64,000 nucleotides of DNA from Betaproteobacteria bacterium Ga0077526 (GTDB lineage Bacteria; Pseudomonadota; Gammaproteobacteria; Burkholderiales; Ga0077523): contig LNDV01000026.1 in NCBI GenBank assembly GCA_001464765.1, positions 54,918-118,917 of the forward strand. The letters run 5' to 3'. The translations under genes were made by a program, and so were the position numbers. This document shows, piece by piece, positions 35,582-43,377 of this stretch (the stretch's first letter is position 1; the number at the start of each line of letters is the position of its first letter). Below the pieces are notes generated by a model that was not told where the DNA came from, searched no databases, and saw nothing but the letters and a program-made list of their open reading frames with translations.

Positions 35582-36871
35582 TCAGGGGACGATCTTGTAG
35601 ATCTTGTCCTGTTCGCCGTTGGGACCGCGGGCGCGAGTTCCCATCAGGTACACATTACCCTGATTGTCCTGACCGAAGCCCAGGACGAAGTCCTTGAATC
35701 CCGGGATGTTGGTCACCCGGATGTCTTCCTTGGTCCACTTGTCGCCGGTCTTGGTCGCGGCCCACAGCACGCCCTCGGCCACCATGAACGACTTGCTCCA
35801 GTCACCGAAGAAGTACTTGCCCTGCCAGGGCTTGTGCGGCCCGCGATAGACGTAGCCGCCCGTCACCGAGATGCCCTCGCAATCGCCCTTGGCGGCAAAC
35901 GCGGGGTTCGAGCAGTTCTTGTACTCGATGATCGGGTCGATCATGCCCGTCTTGTCGCACGAGGCGGGGTGGTTGTTGGGATTGACGTAGTCGAAGCAGT
36001 GGGAGGCTTCCATCGCACGCCAGCCGTAGTTGCCACCCTTCGTGACGATGTCCACTTCCTCGTAGCTGTTCTGCTGAACGTCACCGCAGAACAGCTCGTT
36101 CTTGCCGCCCATGTCGAAGGAGCAGCGCCACGGATTGCGGAAGCCCATCGCCCAGATCTCGGGCGCGTAATCGTTCTTGCCGACGAAGGGATTGTCCTTC
36201 GGCACAGTGTAGGGGTCGCCGCGAACATCGATCCTCAGGATCTTGCCCAGCAGGGAACTCTTGTCCTGGCCGTTGCCGATCGTGACGTTGTGGCCGATGC
36301 CCCAGTCGTTGGCGTAACCGCCGTCCCCCGTGGAGATGTAGAGCATGCCATCCGGGCCGAAGGCGATCCAGTGGCCGTTGTGGTTGAACTGCGGCCAGTC
36401 GATGGCGGTGACGATGCGCTCGTAGTTGGGGTCGGCCTTGTTCGGGTCATCCTTCGAGACGCGCATCTCGACGACGTAGTTGGTGTGCGCGTACCAGAGC
36501 TGCTTGCCGAGATCCGCGTCGCCGCGCAGTTGCCCGGTGTAGGCAATGTAGAACTTACCCGTCTTCTTGAAGTCCGGCGGGAAGGCCATGCCCAACAGAC
36601 CTTCCTCGTCGAATTCCCACTTGAGGGGCGGCAGCTTGTGCTTGATGTTGAGGAAGTCCCCGTCCATCAGCTTGCCGTCGGCGCCGAGAATCTTGACGGT
36701 ACCGGTCTGCTCGACGATGAACTTGCGATCGTCGCCGGGGGGCGAGACCATCGTCATCGGGTGCGTCAGTCCTTCCGCGACGACTTCCAGCTTGACGTCG
36801 AGAGCGGACGCGGGAAGAGACACTGCGGTGACGGCCGCGACGGCCGCCATGAGTAGGCTTTTCTTGAACAC
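35582..36871 (-). CDS. Secreted PQQ-dependent sugar dehydrogenase
   Basis: 429 residues from GTG 36871, which follows TTGGAGGAAAGC. Signal peptide VFKKSLLMAAVAAVTAVSLP, ending ASA. The soluble glucose/aldose dehydrogenase propeller is clear: EEGLLGMAFPPDFKKTGKFY, YISTGDGGYANDWG, SSLLGKILRIDVRGD, EIWAMGFRNPWRCSFD, VQQNSYEEVDIVTKGGNYGW and DFVLGFGQDNQGNVYLMG. It probably oxidises aldoses or related alcohols in the periplasm and passes electrons to the cytochrome c encoded next. The upstream in-frame extension to 36946 lacks a signal peptide start and is not used. Confidence 0.9.
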   Translation of the reverse strand: MFKKSLLMAAVAAVTAVSLPASALDVKLEVVAEGLTHPMTMVSPPGDDRKFIVEQTGTVKILGADGKLMDGDFLNIKHKLPPLKWEFDEEGLLGMAFPPDFKKTGKFYIAYTGQLRGDADLGKQLWYAHTNYVVEMRVSKDDPNKADPNYERIVTAIDWPQFNHNGHWIAFGPDGMLYISTGDGGYANDWGIGHNVTIGNGQDKSSLLGKILRIDVRGDPYTVPKDNPFVGKNDYAPEIWAMGFRNPWRCSFDMGGKNELFCGDVQQNSYEEVDIVTKGGNYGWRAMEASHCFDYVNPNNHPASCDKTGMIDPIIEYKNCSNPAFAAKGDCEGISVTGGYVYRGPHKPWQGKYFFGDWSKSFMVAEGVLWAATKTGDKWTKEDIRVTNIPGFKDFVLGFGQDNQGNVYLMGTRARGPNGEQDKIYKIVP

Positions 36872-37623
36872 GCTTTCCTCCAAATGGTCTGGGTTGCCTC
36901 CGAGCCGCGGGATGGGCCGGCAGCGACCGATTGCCGATCGGCGCACCGTGAGGCTCGGGAGGTTTGGGTCGAATCCGGGAACCCGACGGGAACTGCCGTC
37001 TCGACCGGCTGAGTATGGTTTGCGCTAACCCGCGCGAGTTAGAGACCCATTCCCGACCGATGCGGGTCTGCGGCCCAACGAGCCCCAGGAAAAAGACCCG
37101 ACCTGCACCGTACCCGTGCCCGAATCCCTCTCCGTCGCTACCGTCTGCCGGGCAACCCCGCAGCAACCGCTGGAACCCCGTGCAGGTCGACTCGCGCGGA
37201 CCCGGGAATTCTCCGCGTTCCGGTCGAGACGAATTCCTTGCTTCGGACCGACGTTTGTCCCGCTACCCCGAAGGCATGTCCCGCGGAGAATCCAGCCCGA
37301 TTACGAAGCTGAGGGCAGAGGCCTTCGCTCAGGCCGGGTCGTGCTTTCTCTCGCGTCGACTCCGCCTGACACGGAACGTCGGACCGAGCGGCGGATGAGG
37401 AACGACGATCAAGCCGCCGGTGCCGGCGCGGATGCGCGCGCTTTCGGGCGAATCGAGCGCGGTCTCCCCGCACACCGTGTATCGCGGAGAGGCATGCAAC
37501 GGCTGGCGCCGCAATAGGAGCGCAGAAATGGACTCTCCAGGTTGCCGTTCCCTGGGGCCTCCTGCCGACGAAGCTTCCTGATGATTCGTAGTCGCTGCGT
37601 TGTTCAACCTTGGAGGAGAAAAG
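36872..37623. other. 752-bp divergent intergenic region between two sugar dehydrogenase genes
   Basis: No credible gene on either strand; long frames that cross it have no protein-like content. It must contain the promoters of both dehydrogenase units. The most notable element is an imperfect 18-bp palindrome at 37025-37042. The length is unusual for this compact region, so a small RNA or unannotated leader cannot be excluded. Confidence 0.5.
37025..37042. promoter_or_regulatory. 18-bp near-palindrome, candidate operator between divergent dehydrogenase genes
   Basis: CTAAC-C-CGCGCG-A-GTTAG is self-complementary except for one mismatched pair. It lies about 155 bp upstream of the minus-strand dehydrogenase start (36871) and about 580 bp from the plus-strand one (37624). 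Regulator unknown; chance occurrence is possible. Confidence 0.35.
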
Positions 37624-38889
37624 ATGAAGTCTTCGAATACGCTCAGATTGCTGCTGATCTCTGCCGGCTTGCTGGCGTCGAGCAGCCTCTTCGCTGCCCC
37701 GCCCAACCTCTCGACACAGGTGGTGGTAGGCAAGCTCGAGTTGCCCTGGGACATGGCGTTCACGAAGGACGGCACCATGTTCTTCACGGAGAAGTGCAAG
37801 GGACTGTCGGTCCGACTCCCGTCGGGCACGATCAACAAGCTGCACGGTCTTGGCGACTCCAGCGGCTACGACTCTTCCAGTCCGGATCTCTTCTGCGACG
37901 GCCAGGCGGGCATGATGGGTGTCGCGATCGATCCGAACTTCGCCGCGAACAGGAGTATCTACGTCTACTCCAGTTCCAATCTGGATGGCAAGCTGGTGAA
38001 CCGCGTCATGCGGTTCAAGGTTGACGCCTCGTTCAGCAGCGTCTCGGACCGCACGGATATCGTGCCCGACATCGGTTACAAGCCCAAGGCGACCAAGCAC
38101 CCGTTCGGTGGCCCCGGCGCTCACAACGGCGGTCGCATCCGCTTCAGCCCCGGCGACGGATTCCTCTACGTGACCACGGGCGACAACCACATGGGCTTCG
38201 CTCCCCAGAGCCCGACCTACATCGGCGGCAAGGTACTCCGCGTCGATCGGGACGGGGGCGCTGCGCCGGGCAACAATCCGCCGGCTGGTTTCGACAAGCG
38301 CGTGTATACCTACGGGCATCGCAATCCCCAGGGGATCACTTTCCGTCCGGGGGACAACCGCCCGTTTACTTCGGAAAACGGGCCTTGGCACACCGACGAG
38401 GTCACTGCACTGGTCAACGGCGGCAACGCGGGCTGGGATCCGCGGCCCAACATGGCGGGCCGGAAGGACTGCCCGGATGACTACTGCGGCTACTCTCCCA
38501 ATCAGATGGGTGCGATGGACCCCAAGGAGCGGGCTGCCTTCATGCCCATGACCGACCTCAAGACGTATCCGAACGCCATGAAGCCGGCCTGGAACAACAA
38601 CGGCCTGTCGCAAGGCATGTTCGGTTCCACGTTCGTTTCGGGAGCCAAGTGGAAGGACTGGGACGGTGCGCTGGTGGTTGGCTACACCGGTATCGGTATT
38701 CACGGCACTCCGGTCGGCAATCGCCTGGATGTCCTGAGAGTCAGTAACGACGGACTCTCGGCGAAGGTCACCCAAGTGTCCTGGCCCACTGCCACGGGTC
38801 GCTTCCGCTCCGTGGTTCAAGGGCCTGACGGCGATCTGTACGTTGCCCTCGAGGACCAGGGCAATATCATCCGCGTGACACCCGAATAG
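37624..38889 (+). CDS. Secreted PQQ-dependent sugar dehydrogenase (second copy, diverged)
   Basis: 421 residues. ATG at 37624 after GGAGGAGAAAAG. Signal peptide MKSSNTLRLLLISAGLLASS, ending LFA. Family elements: ELPWDMAFTKDGTMFFTEKC, GMMGVAIDPNFAANRSIYVY, HNGGRIRFSPGDGFLYVTTG, IGGKVLRVDRDG, YGHRNPQGITFRPGDNRPFT, and VNGGNAGWDPRPN. It belongs to the YliI-like aldose sugar dehydrogenase branch, distinct from the copy at 35582. A hairpin terminator follows (38903) and a cytochrome c gene starts 176 bp downstream. Confidence 0.9.
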   Translation: MKSSNTLRLLLISAGLLASSSLFAAPPNLSTQVVVGKLELPWDMAFTKDGTMFFTEKCKGLSVRLPSGTINKLHGLGDSSGYDSSSPDLFCDGQAGMMGVAIDPNFAANRSIYVYSSSNLDGKLVNRVMRFKVDASFSSVSDRTDIVPDIGYKPKATKHPFGGPGAHNGGRIRFSPGDGFLYVTTGDNHMGFAPQSPTYIGGKVLRVDRDGGAAPGNNPPAGFDKRVYTYGHRNPQGITFRPGDNRPFTSENGPWHTDEVTALVNGGNAGWDPRPNMAGRKDCPDDYCGYSPNQMGAMDPKERAAFMPMTDLKTYPNAMKPAWNNNGLSQGMFGSTFVSGAKWKDWDGALVVGYTGIGIHGTPVGNRLDVLRVSNDGLSAKVTQVSWPTATGRFRSVVQGPDGDLYVALEDQGNIIRVTPE

Positions 38890-38902
38890 TCGAGTGGTAA
38901 CG

Positions 38903-38927
38903 GCGCGCTGCCGACGCGGCAGCGCGC
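38903..38927 (+). terminator. Hairpin terminator after the plus-strand sugar dehydrogenase
   Basis: GCGCGCTGCC (38903-38912) pairs perfectly with GGCAGCGCGC (38918-38927), loop GACGC. It is followed by ATCGTTTCGGTTT, only a weak T-rich tail. It lies 13 bp after the stop codon. Confidence 0.7.
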
Positions 38928-39065
38928 ATCGTTTCGGTTTCCCGACGGAGGAACAGACCTTCCGAACGCGAAGCCGTCTGATCAGGGACGTACTCGTCCC
39001 ATCCTACGACTCTGATTTTGTCGAAGTCTCGTCCACCAGGACGGACTTGATTCCGGGAGGTGTTG

Positions 39066-39377
39066 GTGAAGTCCATGCTTTGGGTTGGTCTGGCGCTCTG
39101 TCTGCTCGTCAACGGGAATCCGGCATTCGCCGACAAGGATCTGCTGATGAAGCACAACTGCTTCGCCTGTCATGGCATCGACAAGCGCAAGTACGGTCCC
39201 AAGCTTGTGGAGGTCGCCGGAAAGTACGCGAATACGGCGGATGCCGTGCCGATGCTGGCGAAGAAGATCCAGACCGGCGGCTCCGGTGTCTGGGGTGAGG
39301 ACATCATGCCCCCGCAGCCTCAGGTCTCCGACGCCGACGCCAAGGCACTGGCGGAATTCATCCTGTCTCTGAAGTAA
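39066..39377 (+). CDS. Secreted small cytochrome c (c-551/c-552-like)
   Basis: 103 residues. GTG at 39066 has GGGAGG at 39055-39060 with normal spacing, so it is preferred to the GTG at 39060. Signal peptide VKSMLWVGLALCLLVNGNPA, then FADKDLLMKHNCFACHGIDK with Cys32, Cys35, His36, YGPKLVEVAGKYA, and the distal ligand Met81 in GEDIMPPQPQ. Size and pattern are those of the c551/c8 class of soluble electron carriers. Probably the partner of the upstream dehydrogenase. Confidence 0.93.
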   Translation: MKSMLWVGLALCLLVNGNPAFADKDLLMKHNCFACHGIDKRKYGPKLVEVAGKYANTADAVPMLAKKIQTGGSGVWGEDIMPPQPQVSDADAKALAEFILSLK

Positions 39378-39464
39378 CGGCGGCTGGGGGCGTCGGCCTA
39401 GTGCGACGCCCGGGATCGATCCGACCGTCGTTCGTCGTTGAAGCTCGACTGACGCTGCGAGCGC

Positions 39465-39869
39465 TCAGTCGTCTTTTCCCATGGCGGTGGACATCCACGG
39501 CGCGTCTTCCCGAAGGGTGGCGAGATAGCGGTACTGAAGCGCGTAAGCCTGACGCTCCCGGCGCTGCCACTCGCCGCTGCCCGTGGCGGCCGGACCGCGC
39601 GCCGCCTGCAGGGCATGCACCAGTTCGTGGAACAGGATGCTTCGCCCCATCGGAGCGTCCACGTCGATGTCACTTCGAAGCAGCAGGCGGTCCGTCGCGT
39701 TGGCGACAGCGCCGTAGGCGACCGTCTTCCGTCCGTACGCATAGAAGCCCAGGCACGAACACGGCATCGCTGAAGGTGTAGGGCGTTCTAGCGGCGGCAG
39801 CGATTCCGGAATCGCATACCCCGTCCAAAGCGAAGCGAGCTGAACAAGTTCCACGATGAGTCTGTCCAT
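39465..39869 (-). CDS. Small HExxH metallopeptidase-like protein
   Basis: 134 residues from ATG 39869. The only strong motif is ILFHELVHALQAARG, a zincin HExxH (His81, Glu82, His85). The rest includes LGFYAYGRKTVAYGAV and a C-terminal QRRERQAYALQYRYLATL, where a downstream Glu could be the third ligand. No signal peptide from this start. It resembles short HExxH proteins of the DUF6647 type, although that assignment is from memory of the motif only. Lone minus-strand gene between two plus-strand redox genes. Confidence 0.7.
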   Translation of the reverse strand: MDRLIVELVQLASLWTGYAIPESLPPLERPTPSAMPCSCLGFYAYGRKTVAYGAVANATDRLLLRSDIDVDAPMGRSILFHELVHALQAARGPAATGSGEWQRRERQAYALQYRYLATLREDAPWMSTAMGKDD

Positions 39870-40237
39870 GGCGCTATTGCATCGCACGCGGTGCCATCGT
39901 GCGCGGGACAAAGCCCGCTCCCGTTCCCGGGAGACTGTCCCGGTGTGGCCGGGAGCGCCGGACGATGACAAACGGAACGGCCGCCGCGCAGCGCGCGATT
40001 CCCTGAACTCCGACGAACGCGATTCCTGAGCAGGCGGGGAGAGATTCCGCCCTTCGATACGGTCGTGTTCCGTAGGACAGTCCGGGCAGGTCGACTAACG
40101 TGTTCCGAGGATGCAATGCGCATCGCTTCGGCGCCTCGCATCCCGCGGCCCGGTGCTCGCGATCACAAGTCCGATCCGGTTGCCGGCCGCGCAGCTGTCA
40201 CATCTGCAGTCACAACTCACAACAGGAGGGGCGACGA
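39870..40237. other. Divergent intergenic region upstream of the PQQ alcohol-dehydrogenase-like gene
   Basis: 368 bp without a credible gene. It holds the promoter of the quinoprotein gene; only its ribosome-binding site (AGGAGGGG around 40224) is clear. No convincing promoter hexamers or terminators seen. Confidence 0.45.
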
Positions 40238-41965
40238 ATGTCGACAAAAAATTGGCCGCGGCTTGCCGCGGGACTACTCGTTCTCAGCATGTCGCAGTTG
40301 GCAGGCGCGGACGGGGCGATCGAGAATGCCGCGCCGGGCGACTGGCCGAGCTATCACCGCACTTACGATGCGCATCGGTACAGCCCGCTCACGCAGATCA
40401 ATCGGGCGAACGTCAGGAAGCTGGGTGTGGCCTGGGTTCACCAGGCGGGTGAGATCACGCAGGGTCTTCAGGTGACGCCCGTCGTGGTCGACGGCGTGAT
40501 CTACTACTCGGGATCCTACAACCGCACGTTCGCGGTGGACGGACGGACGGGCGAGGAAATCTGGCACTACTACCCGAAGATCACGGATGGCGTGGACCGA
40601 TTGCCCGTAGGACCTTATTCGCGCGGCGTCGCCGTGGCGAACGGCAATGTCTACATCGGCACGATCGACGGTCGCGCGATCGCCCTTGACCAGAAGACAG
40701 GCAAGGTGCAGTGGGAGACGCAACTCGTCGACACGCTCAAGTGCGGGTGCATGTTCACGTCACCGCCGCTCGCCGTGAAGGACAAGGTCATCTTCGGATC
40801 GACGCAGGGCGGTATCCCGGCGCGGGGAGGCGGCATCTTCGGCGTCGACCAGAAGACCGGCGAAAAGCTCTGGTACTTCGATCCCGTGCTCGAAGGAGAG
40901 GAACACTGGGGCATGAACGACTTCGGCGAGTCGAGCGCGAAGTACGCGGGCGTGGGGGCCTGGCACGTCGGCAGCTACGATCCGAAGCTCGACCTGATCT
41001 TCTACGGTACGTCGAATCCATCGCCGTGGTTCGACTGGGCGGCGCCCCTGGACGGCCCTGACGGATACAAGCGCGCGAGCGGCGTGGGGGCCCGGCCGGG
41101 AGACAACCTCTACAGTTCCTCGGTGCTGGCGATGCGGCCCGACACGGGAGAACTGGTGTGGTACTTCCAGGAGCATCCGCACGACGACTGGGACTACGAC
41201 TCGACTCTCGGGGAATTCGTCCTGATCGACAAGGGCGATCGCAAGCTGATGCTGCACCAGGCCAAGAGCGGATACGTGTACTTGTACGACCGCACCAACG
41301 GCAAGGTGGAGAACGCCTGGACCATCAACAAGCACGTCACCTTCGTCAAGTCCGTGGATCCCAAGACGGGTCAGCTGATCGGGCGCAACCCGCCGTCGAT
41401 CTCGGAGGGCGCGATGTTCTGCCCGTCCATGCTGGGCGGTCGCAGCTGGAATGCCGGTTCGTACAACCCGGAGACCGGCGTGTGGTTCAACTCGCGTCAG
41501 GAAATGTGTGAGGTCGCGAAAGTGCGTCCGGAGCGTCCATCCCTGGAACCGTTGCCGGGCTGGTACGCCGGTGCCGATCTGACGTGGGTTCACCCGCCCG
41601 GCGACGTGGCGCATGGTGCCATCGACGCGTGGGATCCCTTGACGGGCAAGAAGCTGTGGACCGTGCGGGACAAGTACCCGCGCATCTCCGGCATCCTGTC
41701 GACCAAGGGCAATCTGGTGTTCAGCGGCGACATGAAGGGCTACGTGTACGCGTACGACGCCGCGAGCGGGACGGAACTCTGGCGCTTCAACATGGGATCC
41801 GGTTCACGCGGCGGTATCGTGAGCTACATGGCCGGTGGCGAGCAGTACATCCTGGTCCCGAGCGGCATAGGCTCTGCGGCCCAGGCGATCGTCGGTTCGC
41901 TCTACCCCGAGGTGGCTGAGTTCCCGGCAGGTGCGAACCTGTTCGCGTTCAAGGTCACCCGCTAA
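40238..41965 (+). CDS. Secreted PQQ-dependent alcohol dehydrogenase-like quinoprotein, divergent
   Basis: 575 residues, ATG 40238 after AGGAGGGG. Signal peptide about 1-25. Eight-bladed quinoprotein propeller: DWPSYHRTYDAHRYSPLTQI, GTIDGRAIALDQKTGKVQWE and repeated Trp-docking motifs such as ALDQKTGK and DPLTGKKLW. Asn260 in YGTSNPSPWFDWA and Asp319 in HPHDDWDYDS match catalytic-site residues of methanol/ethanol dehydrogenases, and Asp321 two residues on matches the extra Asp typical of lanthanide-using XoxF enzymes. However, the vicinal Cys-Cys disulfide is missing and the usual metal-ligand Glu position appears to be Gly192. So cofactor and metal are uncertain. A cytochrome c gene follows after 57 bp. 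Confidence 0.87.
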   Translation: MSTKNWPRLAAGLLVLSMSQLAGADGAIENAAPGDWPSYHRTYDAHRYSPLTQINRANVRKLGVAWVHQAGEITQGLQVTPVVVDGVIYYSGSYNRTFAVDGRTGEEIWHYYPKITDGVDRLPVGPYSRGVAVANGNVYIGTIDGRAIALDQKTGKVQWETQLVDTLKCGCMFTSPPLAVKDKVIFGSTQGGIPARGGGIFGVDQKTGEKLWYFDPVLEGEEHWGMNDFGESSAKYAGVGAWHVGSYDPKLDLIFYGTSNPSPWFDWAAPLDGPDGYKRASGVGARPGDNLYSSSVLAMRPDTGELVWYFQEHPHDDWDYDSTLGEFVLIDKGDRKLMLHQAKSGYVYLYDRTNGKVENAWTINKHVTFVKSVDPKTGQLIGRNPPSISEGAMFCPSMLGGRSWNAGSYNPETGVWFNSRQEMCEVAKVRPERPSLEPLPGWYAGADLTWVHPPGDVAHGAIDAWDPLTGKKLWTVRDKYPRISGILSTKGNLVFSGDMKGYVYAYDAASGTELWRFNMGSGSRGGIVSYMAGGEQYILVPSGIGSAAQAIVGSLYPEVAEFPAGANLFAFKVTR

Positions 41966-42022
41966 CCGTCGGCAACGAGGAGGAGGGGGCGGGGGCGTCG
42001 GTCCCCGTCCCCCGGGACGAAC

Positions 42023-42436
42023 ATGACTTTTCCCAACTGCTTGAAGACGGCGATTGCCGCGGGAATGATCCTGGCCGGTTCCGTCTGCAGCGCGCAGGAG
42101 GACGTTCCGTCACCGGACAAGACGGGTGGTGTCGATCTACGCGACGCCGCGGTCGTCGCCCGAGGGATGGAACTCATCGGCAGCACCTGCGGCGGGTACT
42201 GCCACGGCACCGAGGGCCGCGGGCTCAAGGCGCCGGCGCTGCGCAATCGCAAGGATCTCAGCCCGCAATCGCTGTTCGCGACCATCTCCTATGGCCGCAA
42301 GCGGGCCGGGAAGATGATGCCCGGCTGGAAAGGGGTGCTTTCCGAGGCGGACATCTGGTCGACGGTCGCTGCCGTCGTTGCCCTCCGCAATGCGGACGGA
42401 GGCGGCGCCGCTACGCCGAACGCGGGTGCACACTGA
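42023..42436 (+). CDS. Secreted cytochrome c with CX3CH haem motif
   Basis: 137 residues. Signal peptide MTFPNCLKTAIAAGMILAGS, ending CSAQ. The haem site reads STCGGYCHGTEGRG: Cys56, Cys60, His61, that is CX3CH instead of CX2CH. The rest is an ordinary class I cytochrome: KAPALRNRKDLSPQSLFATI and KMMPGWKGVLSEADIWSTVA, with Met98 or Met99 as likely distal ligand. It follows the PQQ dehydrogenase and is presumably its electron acceptor. A GC-rich potential stem lies in the gap before it. A strong terminator follows. Confidence 0.88.
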   Translation: MTFPNCLKTAIAAGMILAGSVCSAQEDVPSPDKTGGVDLRDAAVVARGMELIGSTCGGYCHGTEGRGLKAPALRNRKDLSPQSLFATISYGRKRAGKMMPGWKGVLSEADIWSTVAAVVALRNADGGGAATPNAGAH

Positions 42437-42455
42437 TCCTGCCTCGCCGGGTCAC

Positions 42456-42484
42456 CACGCCGTCTCCATGTCGGAGACGGCGTG
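42456..42484 (+). terminator. Hairpin terminator after the quinoprotein-cytochrome unit
   Basis: CACGCCGTCTCC (42456-42467) pairs perfectly with GGAGACGGCGTG (42473-42484) around the loop ATGTC; followed by TCTTGTCGTC. A 12-bp perfect stem 20 bp after the stop codon. Confidence 0.75.
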
Positions 42485-42504
42485 TCTTGTCGTCGAAGGT
42501 CGGT

Positions 42505-42535
42505 CCAGATATTCTGGCCGGCGATAACCATATCG
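42505..42535. promoter_or_regulatory. Two adjacent small palindromes upstream of the peroxiredoxin gene
   Basis: CCAGA-TAT-TCTGG (42505-42517) and CGATA-ACCA-TATCG (42522-42535) lie 100-130 bp upstream of the peroxiredoxin ATG, in a locally AT-richer stretch. Position suggests operator sites for a redox or stress regulator, but neither matches a consensus I can name. Confidence 0.35.
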
Positions 42536-42633
42536 AAAATCAACGGTTCCGTGGAATTAGCGCCGGGCGCATACTCGTCGTCATGAAAGGGGATGGCGAT
42601 CGTCGCCAGAACCGGCAACACGGAGCAAGCGAC

Positions 42634-43272
42634 ATGGCATTGCGACTCGGCGACATCGCGCCGGATTTCGAACAGGATTCCACCGCAGGGCGGATCCGCT
42701 TTCATGAATGGCTGGGCTCCAGTTGGGGCGTGCTGTTCTCGCACCCTGCGGATTTCACGCCGGTTTGCACCACGGAACTCGGTTACACGGCCAAGCTGGG
42801 GCAGGAGTTCGCGCGGCGTAACGTGAAGGTGCTGGCCCTTTCGGTCGACGGCGTCGAATCGCACAAGACCTGGGTGAAGGACATCGACGAAACCCAGAAT
42901 ACCCGGGTCGAGTTCCCGATTCTCGCGGATGCCGACCGCAAGGTTTCCACGCAGTACGACATGATCCACCCGAACGCCAACGCCACGCTGACCGTGCGTT
43001 CGGTGTTCGTGATCGATCCGGCAAAGAAGGTGCGCCTGACCATCACCTATCCGGCCAGCACGGGCCGGAACTTCGACGAGATCCTTCGCGTGATCGATTC
43101 CCTGCAACTCACCGACGGCTACAGTGTGGCGACCCCCGTGAACTGGAAGCCGGGCGAAGACGTGATCATCGTGCCATCGCTGCAGGATCCGGAAGTCATC
43201 AGGCAGAAGTTTCCGAAGGGCTATCGCGCGGTGAAGCCTTACCTGCGCTATACCCCGCAACCCGATCGCTGA
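42634..43272 (+). CDS. 1-Cys peroxiredoxin (Prx6 type)
   Basis: 212 residues, ATG 42634. N-terminal thioredoxin-like peroxiredoxin domain: LGDIAPDFEQDSTAGRIRFH and the active site FSHPADFTPVCTTELG with peroxidatic Cys45. No other cysteine is present, so no internal resolving Cys. The C-terminal extension GYSVATPVNWKPGEDVIIVP and YRAVKPYLRYTPQPDR is diagnostic of the Prx6 class. It reduces peroxides using an external thiol. Longer upstream in-frame starts are not supported. Monocistronic, followed by a large hairpin. Confidence 0.95.
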   Translation: MALRLGDIAPDFEQDSTAGRIRFHEWLGSSWGVLFSHPADFTPVCTTELGYTAKLGQEFARRNVKVLALSVDGVESHKTWVKDIDETQNTRVEFPILADADRKVSTQYDMIHPNANATLTVRSVFVIDPAKKVRLTITYPASTGRNFDEILRVIDSLQLTDGYSVATPVNWKPGEDVIIVPSLQDPEVIRQKFPKGYRAVKPYLRYTPQPDR

Positions 43273-43302
43273 GCGCGACGGTCCTCTCTGTCCCCCTCCG
43301 GG

Positions 43303-43334
43303 CCCGGCGCGCGACACGTGAGGCGCGCGCCGGG
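43303..43334. terminator. Large GC hairpin between convergent peroxiredoxin and CHAT genes
   Basis: CCCGGCGCGCG (43303-43313) pairs perfectly with CGCGCGCCGGG (43324-43334), loop of 10 nt. No T-run on either side. Situated between two convergent genes, it may act as a bidirectional transcription barrier. Confidence 0.6.
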
Positions 43335-43377
43335 GAACCCGGACCTTCCTTCTGCGCGTGCGTGAACCACTGGCCCG

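Noticed and set aside
40238..41965. Confident assignment as lanthanide-dependent methanol dehydrogenase (XoxF)
   Set aside because: Although the Asp-X-Asp signature is present, the vicinal disulfide and the metal-ligand Glu are not, so only a divergent PQQ dehydrogenase call is justified.
41966..42022. GC-rich stem between the quinoprotein and cytochrome c genes as a terminator
   Set aside because: The pairing needs a G-T wobble, has no T-run, and abuts the cytochrome start, so it could equally be an attenuator or chance; not listed as a feature.
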